The notes: generated by a model not told the origin, from the sequence alone. Shown: positions 17,128-26,361, numbered from the stretch's first letter. The stretch is 64,000 nt of DNA from Halostagnicola sp. A-GB9-2 (GCF_030068615.1 NZ_JASJOC010000004.1:372001-436000), one strand, 5' to 3'. Numbers and translations are program-made.

Positions 17128-17766
17128 ATGAGCAACAGTGCGGGGAGTCCACGAAGTTCGGGCGGCGGCGAGGCAGACCCATTTGGCGGTGACGACGTCA
17201 TGCCGATCGAGAAACAGCGACGGGCACACCAATTCCTCACTCAAGAAACCCGCTACCACATCATCCAAGCCGTGCTTGGGCATCCGAAGTACCTGGCGAC
17301 ACTCGACGAACTCGAATACCTCGTGCCCAAGAATCGCTCCACCATCCGGGAGCATCTCGACCGACTTACAGAGAAACGGGTGATGGCGAAGTACAAATAC
17401 CGTGGAGATGAGGCCGAGCATAACGACCCACAGGAGTTTTGGGGGTTCACCAGCTACGGAATATCCCTCTTAGATGAGTACAGCTACCTCCGGTACGTCC
17501 CGGTTCTGCGTGCCCTACAGGAAAATCTCTATCTTACCGAGAAAATCGAGAGACATCAGGATGCGCCGCGACCAGAACTGCCAGAAGCCGTCAGTGACCC
17601 CCTCAAAATCCCAGAAATCGACGACGAAACAGAGGCGATTATCGATAACGCGCTCGCTGCCCGAGAACGTGATGGTGGCCGGCTCTTCGATGCTCCTCCT
17701 ATTGAGCCGGATGAGAACGTCGAGACCAAAGACGGAGCAGACCGGCCTCTCGACGAACTTTTCTAG
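17128..17766 (+). CDS. Winged-helix transcriptional regulator (ArsR/MarR-like, haloarchaeal)
   Basis: 212 residues. The winged-helix domain runs from about 30 to 110: 'FLTQETRYHIIQAVLGHPKY', 'LDELEYLVPKNRSTIREHLDRLTEKRVMAKYKY' is the recognition helix and wing. The C-terminal half is acidic and helical and could dimerise. ATG 17128 begins the Gly/Ser-rich N-terminus; an AGGAG lies about 20 bp upstream and a TATA-like CTATAAT about 55 bp upstream. It faces the 16174-17013 gene across a shared AT-rich promoter region, so it probably regulates that gene and itself. Confidence 0.8.
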   Translation: MSNSAGSPRSSGGGEADPFGGDDVMPIEKQRRAHQFLTQETRYHIIQAVLGHPKYLATLDELEYLVPKNRSTIREHLDRLTEKRVMAKYKYRGDEAEHNDPQEFWGFTSYGISLLDEYSYLRYVPVLRALQENLYLTEKIERHQDAPRPELPEAVSDPLKIPEIDDETEAIIDNALAARERDGGRLFDAPPIEPDENVETKDGADRPLDELF

Positions 17767-17860
17767 TCTTCTGATCGCTATCAAATTTTCACTGGTCAAA
17801 CCTGTACTGACCACACACTGTCGAAATCTTTCAGTAGTCGCGACCGAGTAACTGACCAGC

Positions 17861-18460
17861 ATGGTCATGCGAATTCGGATCGGGTCGGGCGACGATGACG
17901 ACGACGAAAGCGGGTGGTCGGAAACCGACGCCGAAAACGCGAGGTGGGACGAAGCCGGTGAGGACGAAGACGGCGAGGGCGACGACCAGTCGTGGATCCG
18001 TGCGATCGTGATCCCGCCCGATCTGGGCGGGCTGTTCGCTCGGCTCGCGTTCGCGTTCTTTCTGCTGACGATACTCTCCATGCTCGCGCTGGTCGCGGTC
18101 TTGCTCATCGAGTCCGACGAACCGTTCGTCGATCAACCCCATCTCGAGGATCCGATCAGCGGGTGGACGTGGCTCTTGTCGCTCACCGGAACTGCGGTTT
18201 CGATGGTTGGGTACACTGTGTGGTCGTTCTGGAAACAGCGACGACTGCGAAAACGCTACTTGCAGAATCAGTCGCCGAGCTATCGCGAGACGCCGCTTTA
18301 CAAGCGTCCTGTTCGCGCCCTCCAGATTTCGAACGCCGATAATACCGACCTCAACGAGTACGAAAAACGAGTCCAAAAGACTGTTACTGCGCTCGTTCTC
18401 TGTGTCTTCGTCGGCGCCATCCCCGGACAGATGGTACTGGACGCGTTACTGGGGTTGTGA
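17861..18460 (+). CDS. Membrane protein of unknown function
   Basis: 199 residues. An acidic cytosolic N-terminus (about 1-45, Asp/Glu runs) is followed by three hydrophobic segments: about 55-85 ('GGLFARLAFAFFLLTILSM'), 105-127 ('WTWLLSLTGTAVSMVGYTVW') and 177-198. A basic loop 'WKQRRLRKRYLQNQ' follows segment two. No known motif. 83 bp before srp54 on the same strand; it may be a conserved neighbour but the function cannot be read. Confidence 0.7.
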   Translation: MVMRIRIGSGDDDDDESGWSETDAENARWDEAGEDEDGEGDDQSWIRAIVIPPDLGGLFARLAFAFFLLTILSMLALVAVLLIESDEPFVDQPHLEDPISGWTWLLSLTGTAVSMVGYTVWSFWKQRRLRKRYLQNQSPSYRETPLYKRPVRALQISNADNTDLNEYEKRVQKTVTALVLCVFVGAIPGQMVLDALLGL

Positions 18461-18543
18461 TCGTGCTGGCGTCGTGATCGCTCGAGTCGCTGTCGGCCAT
18501 CACAGAAAAAGGCTTTAACGCCGCCGTCTCGTACACCGAGCAA

Positions 18544-19941
18544 ATGGTACTCGACGATCTCGGGAGTTCCCTTCGGGGCACCCTCGATAAACTCCGCGGG
18601 AAGTCACGGATCAGCGAAGAGGACGTCGAGGAGATCGTCAAGGAGATCCAGCGATCGCTGCTCTCCGCCGACGTCGACGTCTCGCTCGTCATGGAGCTGT
18701 CGGACAACATCGAACGGCGGGCGCTCGAGGAAGAGCCCCCCGCCGGGACTCCGGCACGCGATTTCGTCCTCCGTATCGTCTACGAAGAACTGGTCGAACT
18801 CATTGGCGAGTCGACGGACCTGCCCCTCGAGGAGCAGACGATCCTCCTTGCGGGTCTGCAGGGATCCGGTAAAACGACCTCCGCGGCCAAGATGGCGTGG
18901 TGGTTCTCGACGAAGGGACTCCGTCCGGCCGTCATCCAGACGGACACGTTCCGACCCGGCGCGTACGATCAGGCTGAGCAGATGAGCGAACGTGCGGAGG
19001 TCGACTTCTACGGCGACCCCGATGGCGAGGACCCCGTCCAGATCGCCCGCGAGGGCCTCGAGGCGACCAGTGACGCCGACGTTCACATCGTGGACACGGC
19101 GGGTCGCCATGCACTCGAGGACGACCTGATCGCCGAAATCGAACAGATCGAAGGCGTCGTCGAACCGGATCGATCCCTGCTCGTCCTCGACGCGGCGATC
19201 GGTCAGGGCGCAAAGGATCAGGCCCAGCAGTTCGACGAGTCGATCGGCATCGACGGCGTCGTCATCACGAAACTTGACGGGACCGCAAAGGGTGGTGGCG
19301 CGCTGACGGCGGTTGACCAGACGGATTCGTCGATCGCGTTCCTCGGGACCGGCGAGGAGGTCGAGGACGTCGAACGCTTCGAGCCGGACGGCTTCATCTC
19401 GCGACTGCTCGGGATGGGCGACCTCGGCCAGCTCGCAGAGCGAGTCGAGCGAGCGATGCAACAAACCGATGTCGAAGAGGAAGACTGGGATCCCGAAGAC
19501 ATGTTGCAGGGCTCGTTCACCCTGAACGACATGCAAAAGCAGATGGAGGCGATGAACAACATGGGGCCGCTCGATCAGGTTATGGATATGATCCCCGGCT
19601 TCGGCGGCGGGATCAAAGACCAGCTCCCCGACAACGCGATGGACGTCACCCAGGACCGGATGCGCACCTTCAGCGTCATCATGGACTCGATGACCGACGC
19701 CGAAAAGGAGTACCCGAAAGCGATCGGTGCGAGCCAGGTCGAGCGGATCGCTCGCGGCTCCGGCACGGACGAAGATAAGGTCCGAGAACTGCTCGAGCAG
19801 TATAAGATGATGGAACGAACGATCAAGCAGTTCCAGGGTATGGGCTCCGAAAAGGAGATGCAACGGATGATGCAACAGATGCAACAGGGCGGTGGCGGCG
19901 GAGGCGGCGGCGGAATGGGTGGCATGGGTCCGTTCGGATAA
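18544..19941 (+). CDS. srp54: Signal recognition particle subunit SRP54 (Ffh)
   Basis: 465-residue SRP GTPase that binds signal sequences and SRP RNA and pairs with FtsY. N domain (1-95), G domain with G1 '[13 protein letters not shown]', '[10 protein letters not shown]', '[12 protein letters not shown]', '[13 protein letters not shown]', and a methionine-rich M domain ('[21 protein letters not shown]', '[17 protein letters not shown]') ending in a glycine/methionine tail. Length and order are complete. Terminates just before a lipoprotein gene. SRP RNA is not in this window as far as can be seen. Confidence 0.97.
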   Translation: MVLDDLGSSLRGTLDKLRGKSRISEEDVEEIVKEIQRSLLSADVDVSLVMELSDNIERRALEEEPPAGTPARDFVLRIVYEELVELIGESTDLPLEEQTILLAGLQGSGKTTSAAKMAWWFSTKGLRPAVIQTDTFRPGAYDQAEQMSERAEVDFYGDPDGEDPVQIAREGLEATSDADVHIVDTAGRHALEDDLIAEIEQIEGVVEPDRSLLVLDAAIGQGAKDQAQQFDESIGIDGVVITKLDGTAKGGGALTAVDQTDSSIAFLGTGEEVEDVERFEPDGFISRLLGMGDLGQLAERVERAMQQTDVEEEDWDPEDMLQGSFTLNDMQKQMEAMNNMGPLDQVMDMIPGFGGGIKDQLPDNAMDVTQDRMRTFSVIMDSMTDAEKEYPKAIGASQVERIARGSGTDEDKVRELLEQYKMMERTIKQFQGMGSEKEMQRMMQQMQQGGGGGGGGGMGGMGPFG

Positions 19942-20038
19942 CCCAAACCCTTTCGTCGTTTGTTGATGATGGCCGTCTAACACCTTCTCGAGCCGATTCG
20001 GCCATCAGTTTCTTGCCCTCGTAACTGCGTTCGTCAGT

Positions 20039-20989
20039 ATGAATCGTCGCCAGTATCTCTCGACTGTGGGCAGTTTAGCTGTCGTCTCATCTCTCGCCGG
20101 CTGTCTGGGCGGAATCATGGACTCCGAGGAGGGAGAGCCGCTTCCGGACGACCACCGCGCCGACGAGCGCAGTATCAACCGCGCCGTCGGCAATTTGAAC
20201 AAAGCGGCTGTCTCCATCGACGGGGCCGAAAGCGGCCTCGAGAACCCGGACGACGTCGATTTTTCGCCGTCGGAGCCGCGATCGTTTATCGACACCGCAC
20301 GAACCGAACTCGAGGCTGTCGACAACTCGGATATCGGTGATGAGCTACGGAATTATTCGACCGTTCTTGAAGGAATGGTCGACGTTCTTGAGACGCTCAC
20401 TGACGAGACGCTCGAGGAGGATATCGAGACCGTTTCCGCCGAAATGGACAGCGGTGACACGGCGTCGGCAACCGAAACGCTCGAGATTCGCAGTGAGGAG
20501 ACGGATGACGCTCGAACGAGCCACGACGAGGCGATGGACATTCTCGGGGCGCTCGATCGAGACTCTCTCGAGGACCACTCGATCGTCGAGATCGATCGCG
20601 TCGAGTCGGGAGCCGAAACGCTGGGAGAGGTGCTCGGATCCTTCGAATCGCTGATTTCTGGATACGAGTCGATGCTCTCCGGACACGAAGGGCTCGACGA
20701 AGGCGAGGAACGCTTCGACGCGGGCGAGTACGAACGCGCGGAGTCGGCGTTCGAGAACGCGGCGAGTTCGTTCGCTGACGCGGCGGAGACGTTTTCTGAT
20801 GGCGAATCGGATGCTCCGGACAGTCTCGAGGGGTACTTCGACACCGCCACCTGTCAGAGCGGCCACCTCGAGATGGCCGCGACGGAGTTCGAAGAAGGTG
20901 CGTCCGCCGCTGACGACGGTGACGTCCTCGCTACCCAACGACATCAGAGCAACGGCGAGGATGCGCTCGAAAAGGCCGAAAACTGTTAA
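20039..20989 (+). CDS. Tat-type lipoprotein, helical repeat protein
   Basis: 316 residues. Signal with R3-R4 and lipobox 'LAGC' (C22). The mature part is almost all helix and very acidic, with a TPR-like stretch near 225-260 ('EGEERFDAGEYERAESAFEN'). The C-terminus ends in Cys. Lies between srp54 and the convergent UPF0201 gene, whose end is 1 bp away. Likely an extracellular membrane-anchored scaffold; function unknown. Confidence 0.75.
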   Translation: MNRRQYLSTVGSLAVVSSLAGCLGGIMDSEEGEPLPDDHRADERSINRAVGNLNKAAVSIDGAESGLENPDDVDFSPSEPRSFIDTARTELEAVDNSDIGDELRNYSTVLEGMVDVLETLTDETLEEDIETVSAEMDSGDTASATETLEIRSEETDDARTSHDEAMDILGALDRDSLEDHSIVEIDRVESGAETLGEVLGSFESLISGYESMLSGHEGLDEGEERFDAGEYERAESAFENAASSFADAAETFSDGESDAPDSLEGYFDTATCQSGHLEMAATEFEEGASAADDGDVLATQRHQSNGEDALEKAENC

Positions 20990-20990
20990 C

Positions 20991-21416
20991 TCAGGAATCG
21001 ATCGGTCGACCGTCCTCAGTCGGCGGGGCGACGTGGTCGACGTACTCCTCCAGGCTCGGTTCCTCGACTCGGACCTGGACCGCGATTTCGCCGAGTTCGT
21101 CGGGCTCGCCGACCGAGAAGTTCACCCGGTTTTCGAACGCCGCTTGTTTTTTCAGCGCGAAGCTGAATGTCTGTCCCTCTCGATTCGAGAAGAACTCGCC
21201 GCGGGCGGTGTCGAGGATTTCCTGTCGGTGCAGGAGATCCGAGAATTGCTCGAGTGAGTGTGTCTCTCCTCTGATCTCTCCGAGGCTCTCCTCGAGTTCG
21301 GCGTTCGGAAAGATGTTCGTCGCGGCGTCGGCGACACGGGAGGTTACCTCCGTGTCGTACACCGGTGCCGTAATTTCGACGTCGACGCGGTAGATTTCGG
21401 TTTGACTCTGACTCAT
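20991..21416 (-). CDS. UPF0201 family RNA-binding protein (archaeal exosome-linked)
   Basis: 141 residues matching the archaeal UPF0201/COG1325 family, an alpha/beta RNA-binding-like fold. Landmarks: 'ITAPVYDTEVTSRVADAATN', 'SLEQFSDLLHRQEILDTARG', 'FALKKQAAFENRVNF'. Its ATG overlaps the stop of the UPF0200 kinase-like gene by 4 bp, the usual pairing in archaea, suggesting a linked role in RNA metabolism. Biochemistry is not established. Confidence 0.8.
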   Translation of the reverse strand: MSQSQTEIYRVDVEITAPVYDTEVTSRVADAATNIFPNAELEESLGEIRGETHSLEQFSDLLHRQEILDTARGEFFSNREGQTFSFALKKQAAFENRVNFSVGEPDELGEIAVQVRVEEPSLEEYVDHVAPPTEDGRPIDS

Positions 21417-21979
21417 GAATTTTGCATCTGTTGCTCGCCGTCTCGAATGATGGTTCGGATCCGATCGTGAAACGCCTCGAGTGTCTCGGTATTTTCGACG
21501 ACGACATCCGCTCGCGCCATCGCGTCGTCCATCCCGAAGCCGCGCTCGCGTTCGTCGCGTGACTCGAGGCCTTCGCCCCCGTCGTCCTCGCTCGCGTCTC
21601 GCCCGCGCGCATCGATCCGTTCAGCGCGAAGATCGAACGGCGCTTCGATGCTCACGAGCGTAAAGTCCGCGCCGAAGCGCTCCTCGAAGGCGTCGACCTC
21701 AACCCCAGAGCGAAGGCCGTCGACGAGGACGGAGTCGTGATCCTCGAGGCGATCCTCGATCATCGGCAGCGACCGTTCGGCGATCGCCGCCGGGCCGTTC
21801 TCCTCGCGAAGTGCCTGTGCGACTGTTCCGTGATCTTTCGCGGGATCGAGCCCGCGATCGGCGGTCTCCTGACGGACGACGTCGCCCATCGTTACAACCG
21901 GAATCCCCGCTTCGCGTGCGACGGTGGCGGCCTCGCCCTTGCCGCTGCCGGGCAATCCCACCGTTCCGATGACGTGCAT
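21413..21979 (-). CDS. UPF0200 family nucleotide kinase-like protein
   Basis: 188 residues, P-loop NTPase of the adenylate-kinase/dephospho-CoA-kinase class. Walker A 'GLPGSGKGE' (8-16), then 'VVTMGDVVRQET', 'VLVDGLRSGVEVDAF' (Walker B region) and a lid-like 'RAERIDARGRDASEDDG' insertion. The frame extends 117 bp upstream but ATG 21979 is at the first strand. Co-transcribed with UPF0201 by ATGA overlap. Substrate unknown. Confidence 0.82.
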   Translation of the reverse strand: MHVIGTVGLPGSGKGEAATVAREAGIPVVTMGDVVRQETADRGLDPAKDHGTVAQALREENGPAAIAERSLPMIEDRLEDHDSVLVDGLRSGVEVDAFEERFGADFTLVSIEAPFDLRAERIDARGRDASEDDGGEGLESRDERERGFGMDDAMARADVVVENTETLEAFHDRIRTIIRDGEQQMQNS

Positions 21980-22181
21980 CGGGAAAGAGTACAGGCGAGG
22001 ACTGCATAAGGGCTGTGTCTCGCCCGCGATTCGGGGGCGGCTAGACTCGAGATCTGCATCGAGCGGTCGTCTCTCCTGTCTCGAGTAGTCGCCCATTGTC
22101 CGTTTCGAGTCACTCGAGAGTGCCCCACAGAGAACGGATCGACCAACGAAGTTATTTCGAAGGAAGAGCTTCTGTTATCCC

Positions 22182-22559
22182 ATGTCCCAGCATTCGTTTT
22201 TCGTCCGGGCGCTCTGGTTCGTCTTCATTGGCTGGTGGCTCACGCCGATCGTGGTCAATCTGGCCTGGTTCCTGAACGTTACCGTTGTCCTCGCACCGAT
22301 CGGGATCAAACTCATCAATCTCGTTCCAACCGTGTTGACCCTCCAGGAATCCCGTTCGTTCACCGAACCGGATCTCGCTCGCGGTCAGCACTCCCTGCTC
22401 GTCCGGGCGCTATATTTCGTCTTCGTAGGCTGGTGGTTGAGCTTCCTCTGGGCAAACGTCGCTGTCATCTTCGCGATCACGATCATCGGACTACCGGTTG
22501 CGATTTGGTTGGCTAACCGCCTGCCGTTCGTCACGTCGCTCTATCGGTTCCACGGCTGA
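22182..22559 (+). CDS. YccF-domain membrane protein, internally duplicated
   Basis: 125 residues with two copies of the YccF motif: 'QHSFFVRALWFVFIGWWLT' near 3-21 and 'QHSLLVRALYFVFVGWWLS' near 69-87, each followed by hydrophobic segments. Four membrane segments are predicted. The loop between the copies ('RSFTEPDLARG') is polar. Function of YccF is unknown; it is probably an integral inner-membrane protein. Just upstream of tRNA-Arg. Confidence 0.85.
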   Translation: MSQHSFFVRALWFVFIGWWLTPIVVNLAWFLNVTVVLAPIGIKLINLVPTVLTLQESRSFTEPDLARGQHSLLVRALYFVFVGWWLSFLWANVAVIFAITIIGLPVAIWLANRLPFVTSLYRFHG

Positions 22560-22606
22560 GGGAAATCCCAACTGCTTATGGCCTTTGGGGGGCGAAACGT
22601 ATTCGA

Positions 22607-22681
22607 GGGCACGTAGCTCAGTCTGGATAGAGCGTCGGACTTCTAATCCGACGGTCGTGGGTTCGAATCCCATCGTGCCCG
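22607..22681 (+). tRNA. tRNA-Arg (anticodon TCT)
   Basis: Cloverleaf reads 7-bp acceptor stem GGGCACG/CGTGCCC, D-arm GCTC-AGTCTGGATA-GAGC, anticodon arm TCGGA-CTTCTAA-TCCGA with anticodon TCT, and T-arm GTGGG-TTCGAAT-CCCAT. Discriminator G at 22681. CCA is not encoded. No intron. It reads AGA codons. Confidence 0.95.
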
Positions 22682-22789
22682 TGATTCTGCGACGAACGGA
22701 CGTGAGGAGCGAATCACTCACCGAGATGGGATTCGAATCAGGCTGAGGTTCTGCGCTTCGCGCAGGTTCTCAGCCGTGGTTTGAATCCC
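22682..22789 (+). repeat. tRNA-Arg trailer element: anti-T-arm, nested hairpin, T-arm copy
   Basis: Immediately 3' of the tRNA a TGATTC...GAATCA hairpin (22682-22716) is followed by GATGGGATTCGAA (22725-22737), the exact reverse complement of 13 nt of this tRNA's T-arm (22662-22674). Next is a symmetrical hairpin, GGCTGAG-GTT-CTGCGC-TTC-GCGCAG-GTT-CTCAGCC (22741-22775), and then GTGGTTTGAATCCC (22776-22789), a near-copy of the T-arm in direct orientation. The same layout follows tRNA-Ile at 55.7 kb. Confidence 0.65.
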
Positions 22790-22940
22790 TTGTCTCTCCC
22801 TCCTATAACCCCCTCGAGCGCTCTCTATTCACGTTCCGCTTTGGTTCACCCCGAGACACAGTTTGCTCGAGCACTACGCCTCGAGAACCGTGTCTCTCCC
22901 ACGAACCTTTTCCCTTCCTCTCGTGGTCGTAGAACCCATC

Positions 22941-23615
22941 ATGTCCGGGGAAACCGCCGCGTCCGCCGACTCGAGAGCGAGCAACCATCCACGCGAACTT
23001 ACTCGAGCGAGCATTGCTTTGATGGTCGCCGGAATCCCGTTTTATATCGGCGGACTGCTGGTCATCCAGACCGATACGCCGCCGTCGTTGTCGCCGACGC
23101 TGGGAATACTCAGTCACGCGCTGTGGGCGCTCGCAGTCGCGATTCTGGCGCTGGGTGTCGCTATCCTGTTACGGTGGATCGAGCCACTCAGATGAGGTCT
23201 CACGGGCTTTCTCTCCGTCGGAATCCTCGGTCTGGGTGTGCTTCACGGCCTGCAGTGGGTCACCTGGGCCTACGTAGACGTTCGGGCCGCTCGAGAGGGC
23301 GAACACGAGCTGGTGGTCGATGCGATTATCGTTCCGTTCGGTGCCGGTCACCTCCTCATGTACTGCGTCCTCTTGGGGAGCGCGATGGCGTTGCTGGGGT
23401 GGGCGCTCCGTCGGACCCGGATCACGCACCGATACGTCGGAGCGGCCGGCGTCGTTCTCGGCGTGCTTACCGTGGCGTTGGCAACGTACTCGCTCGTCGC
23501 CGCTTACGGCGGTGGGTCGGAGGGACATTTCCTCTTCGACGCGGCGACGCTCATGCTGCCGGTGTTGTACCTGTGGGCGATGGTGCTCGGCGTCGATATC
23601 TATCGCCGACAGTAG
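22941..23615 (+). pseudogene. Multi-pass membrane protein interrupted by one in-frame TGA
   Basis: Frame from ATG 22941 encodes two membrane segments and stops at TGA 23193-23195 after 'RWIEPLR'. The same frame, without any shift, continues as 'GLTGFLSVGILGLGVLHGLQ' and further membrane segments up to the TAG at 23613-23615. Codon use stays haloarchaeal across the stop. Reverting TGA to CGA (Arg) would give a continuous protein of about 225 residues with five to six membrane segments. Best read as a recent nonsense mutation or a sequencing error. Function unknown. Confidence 0.75.
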
Positions 23616-23811
23616 TCCGAGGGTACCTCGTCCGCGAATCGTCGCATGCGCCCCGACCGGACGAGCGTTTTTAGTGGATGACGAGGGAGGCTTGCCCAGC
23701 ACTGCGGGTCGGACGGACCACGTGACAGCTTCCCCGACACGACTCTCGAGACCGCACGCGTCTCGGCGATCGTTCCGTGTCCAATTCCACCCGTCCGCAG
23801 GTGTTTCACCA

Positions 23812-24288
23812 ATGGATATGAACGCCCCTTCACTCGAGCGAGCGGCACCGTCGGACGAACACGCAGTGAGTCCCGTCATCGGAATCGTTCTGATGGTCGG
23901 AATTACGGTGATAATGGCCGCCATTATCGCGGGGTTCGTGATGGGAATGATTCCCGACGAACCGTCACAGCCGACCGTCAATCTCGAGTTTCACCAGCAG
24001 GACGAGACCGTGACGATCGCCCACGCTGGCGGCGACGACTTCGACGCGGCGGGCGTGCGGATAACCGGAGACGGGATGACTGGTGAACTGCGTGCGACGG
24101 CGAATAGTTCCAGCGGGGGCGTCGATGCGACGACCTGGGGCAATTCGACGTCGACCGGCGATTCGTTCACGCTCGCCGAGGATTCAGATGCCGGTCTCGA
24201 CGACGGCGGCGGAACGGTTCAGGTCGTCTGGGACGCTGGCGACGGAAGCACACCTATGGATCGGTTCGAGTACGACGGTGGCGCCTAG
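23812..24288 (+). CDS. Archaeal type IV pilin-like protein (PilA, DUF1628 type)
   Basis: 158 residues with a class III signal: 'EHAVSPVIGIVLMVGITVIM' begins the hydrophobic helix and a prepilin-peptidase cleavage would occur just before it. The rest is an acidic, Ser/Thr/Gly-rich beta-type extracellular domain ('VNLEFHQQDETVTIAHAGG'). It would be a surface pilin subunit. ATG 23818 is an alternative start. Solitary, with no pil biogenesis genes adjacent. Confidence 0.88.
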   Translation: MDMNAPSLERAAPSDEHAVSPVIGIVLMVGITVIMAAIIAGFVMGMIPDEPSQPTVNLEFHQQDETVTIAHAGGDDFDAAGVRITGDGMTGELRATANSSSGGVDATTWGNSTSTGDSFTLAEDSDAGLDDGGGTVQVVWDAGDGSTPMDRFEYDGGA

Positions 24289-24363
24289 TTCGAGTGTTGA
24301 TACGATCAGCTACTGAATACCCCTCTCGAGTTTATTAGCTCGCTCGTGATTCGTCCCATTGCA

Positions 24364-25137
24364 ATGTCACCAATGCTCTCAGATCGCGTTGCAGTGATCA
24401 CCGGTGCATCGAGCGGGAACGGCCGAGCGATCGCTCGGCGATTCGCCAAGGAAGGTGCCGACATCGTGATCGCGGATATCCAGGAGGAACCTCGAGAGGG
24501 CGGCGAACCGACCCACGAACTGATCGACTCGGAGACGGACGCCAACGCGACGTACGTCGACTGTGACGTCTCGAGTCAGTCGGATCTCGAGGAGGCCGTC
24601 GACGCGGCCGAGGAGTTCGGCGGCGTGGACGTGATGGTCAACAACGCGGGGATCTTCCACGGGGACGAGTTTCTCGAGGTTGACAAGGAGACGTACGATC
24701 GGATGATGGACATTAACGTCAAGGGGACCTACTTTGGCGCGCAAGCCGCGGCCAAACGGATGGTCGAATCGGACGGCGGCTCGATCATCAACCTCTCGTC
24801 GGTGGCGGGACTCGAGGGATCGGCCGACTTCGTCACCTACTGCGGCACGAAGGGGGCGGTTCGGCTCTTGACCTACGCGATGGCCGCGAACCTCGGTCCG
24901 GAGGGGATCCGCGTGAACGTCATCCACCCCGGATTAATCGAGACGATGATGACGACCGAGGACGTCGAGATCATGGGAACCGAAGCCGAAGAGGGGTTCG
25001 TTCAGGGGATCCCCTCGCGCCGCGCCGGCCAACCCGAGGATGTCGCCGACGCCGCGTTGTACCTCGCGAGCGACCTCTCGGGGTACGTCAACGGCGAGTC
25101 GCTCGTGGTAGACGGCGGGATGACGAACACGCAGTAG
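24364..25137 (+). CDS. Short-chain dehydrogenase/reductase (FabG-like)
   Basis: 257-residue classical SDR. Cofactor loop T13-G-A-S-S-G-N-G20 (Asn in place of the usual Ile), 'NNAG' motif and catalytic S146-Y159-K163 (Tyr-x3-Lys in 'YCGTKGA'). Likely oxidises or reduces a hydroxyl/carbonyl group; 3-oxoacyl, glucose or other polyol substrates cannot be told apart. ATG 24364 has a TATA-like TTTATTAG about 30 bp upstream; ATG 24373 is possible. Single gene. Confidence 0.88.
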   Translation: MSPMLSDRVAVITGASSGNGRAIARRFAKEGADIVIADIQEEPREGGEPTHELIDSETDANATYVDCDVSSQSDLEEAVDAAEEFGGVDVMVNNAGIFHGDEFLEVDKETYDRMMDINVKGTYFGAQAAAKRMVESDGGSIINLSSVAGLEGSADFVTYCGTKGAVRLLTYAMAANLGPEGIRVNVIHPGLIETMMTTEDVEIMGTEAEEGFVQGIPSRRAGQPEDVADAALYLASDLSGYVNGESLVVDGGMTNTQ

Positions 25138-25254
25138 TCGGGCGAAAAAGCGCGACTCACTGTCGTTCGTCGCGGTACTCCTCCTCCTCGAGCACGTTAG
25201 AACCTGTCTCCACGGCTCGCGTGCTCGCCGTTCCGATTCGAGGTCTTCGTAGAC

Positions 25255-26361
25255 TCAGACCTCGCTTTCCTCAAACTGGAAGGTACCGTTCCGCTGTACC
25301 ACTTCCCCGTCGACCTCGATGAACGAATTTTCGCTCATATCCACGATCATATCGACGTGGACGGCCGACTCGTTGGCTTCGTTTTCCTCGGCGACTGTGT
25401 CGTCGTAGGCTCGCCCGACGGCCATGTGGACGGTGTCGCCCATCTTCTCGTCGAATAGCATGTTGTAGGTAAACTGGTCGATATCCCGGTTCATTCCGAT
25501 ACCCAGTTCGCCGAGGCGCCGGGCCCCGTCGTCGGTCTCGAGCACCTCGGTGAGCGTCTCCTCGTTTTTCTCCGCGGAGTGGGAGACGACTTCGCCGCCC
25601 TCGAACTCGAGATACGCGTCCGTGATTTCCCGACCCTGGTGGTACAGCGGCATGTCGAAGAGTACCTCGCCTTCGACGCTGTCGGGGACGGGGGCAGTAA
25701 ATACTTCGCCGCCGGGAAGGTTGTTCTCGCCGTAGTCGTTGATCGTCGGGTTGCCCGCAACCGACAGTGTCACGTCGGTCGTCTCGCCGCTGACGATCCG
25801 AACCTCGTCGGCGGGGTCGAGAATCTCGACCATCTGTTGTTGGTGTTCCCGGACCTCCTCCCAGTCCTTGTTGACGGCGTCCCAGACGTAGTTCTCGTAG
25901 GCATCGGTGCTCATTTCGGCGAGTTGTGCGTTCGCCGGAGCTGGATACTGCGTGAGACACCACCGCTTCGAGAGTCGCTCCTCGAGGATCGGGCGTTGGG
26001 CCTGTCGGTACGCGGCGCTGACCTCAGGATCGACGTCGCTCGTCTGGGTAACGTTGTCGCTCGCACGGATCGCGATGTAGACGTCCGTGTTCTCGATTAA
26101 CGCCTGCTCGTGTTCGGGGGTTTCGAACTCGTCGTCCTCGAGGTCGGCTCCCGCGGCTTTCAGGTAGGCGCGTCGGTTTCGGGTTCCGGTTCGCTGGCTC
26201 GTCGTGAGGGGGTTGGCTCCCTTGTCGCCGATCACTTCGTGGAGGGCAACGACGAGGTCTTCGGCGACGGGGTGAGCGTCGATAACGACGTTGTCGCCTT
26301 CCGCCATGTCGACAGAGTGGTTCGCGATGATTTCGGCGTGTTCGCGGATGCGTGGGTCCAT
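25255..26361 (-). CDS. Aminopeptidase of family M29
   Basis: 368-residue thermophilic-type metallo-aminopeptidase (AmpS/AmpT family M29) that removes N-terminal residues using a two-metal centre. Recognisable blocks: 'DNVVIDAHPVAEDLVVALHE' near the N-terminus, 'GEVFTAPVPDSVEGEVLFD', 'EFEGGEVVSHSAEKNEETL', 'GELGIGMN' and 'NSAVHVDMIVDM'-like metal-site segment. Length is normal for the family. Single gene on the minus strand, head-to-head with nothing nearby. Confidence 0.9.
   Translation of the reverse strand: MDPRIREHAEIIANHSVDMAEGDNVVIDAHPVAEDLVVALHEVIGDKGANPLTTSQRTGTRNRRAYLKAAGADLEDDEFETPEHEQALIENTDVYIAIRASDNVTQTSDVDPEVSAAYRQAQRPILEERLSKRWCLTQYPAPANAQLAEMSTDAYENYVWDAVNKDWEEVREHQQQMVEILDPADEVRIVSGETTDVTLSVAGNPTINDYGENNLPGGEVFTAPVPDSVEGEVLFDMPLYHQGREITDAYLEFEGGEVVSHSAEKNEETLTEVLETDDGARRLGELGIGMNRDIDQFTYNMLFDEKMGDTVHMAVGRAYDDTVAEENEANESAVHVDMIVDMSENSFIEVDGEVVQRNGTFQFEESEV

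Noticed and set aside
16104-17850. Integrated mobile element
   Set aside because: No integrase, transposase, terminal repeats or tRNA attachment site is visible; only the composition suggests transfer.
23193-23195. TGA read as selenocysteine
   Set aside because: Haloarchaea are not known to use selenocysteine, no SECIS-like hairpin is evident downstream, and the position aligns with a Cys-free membrane loop.
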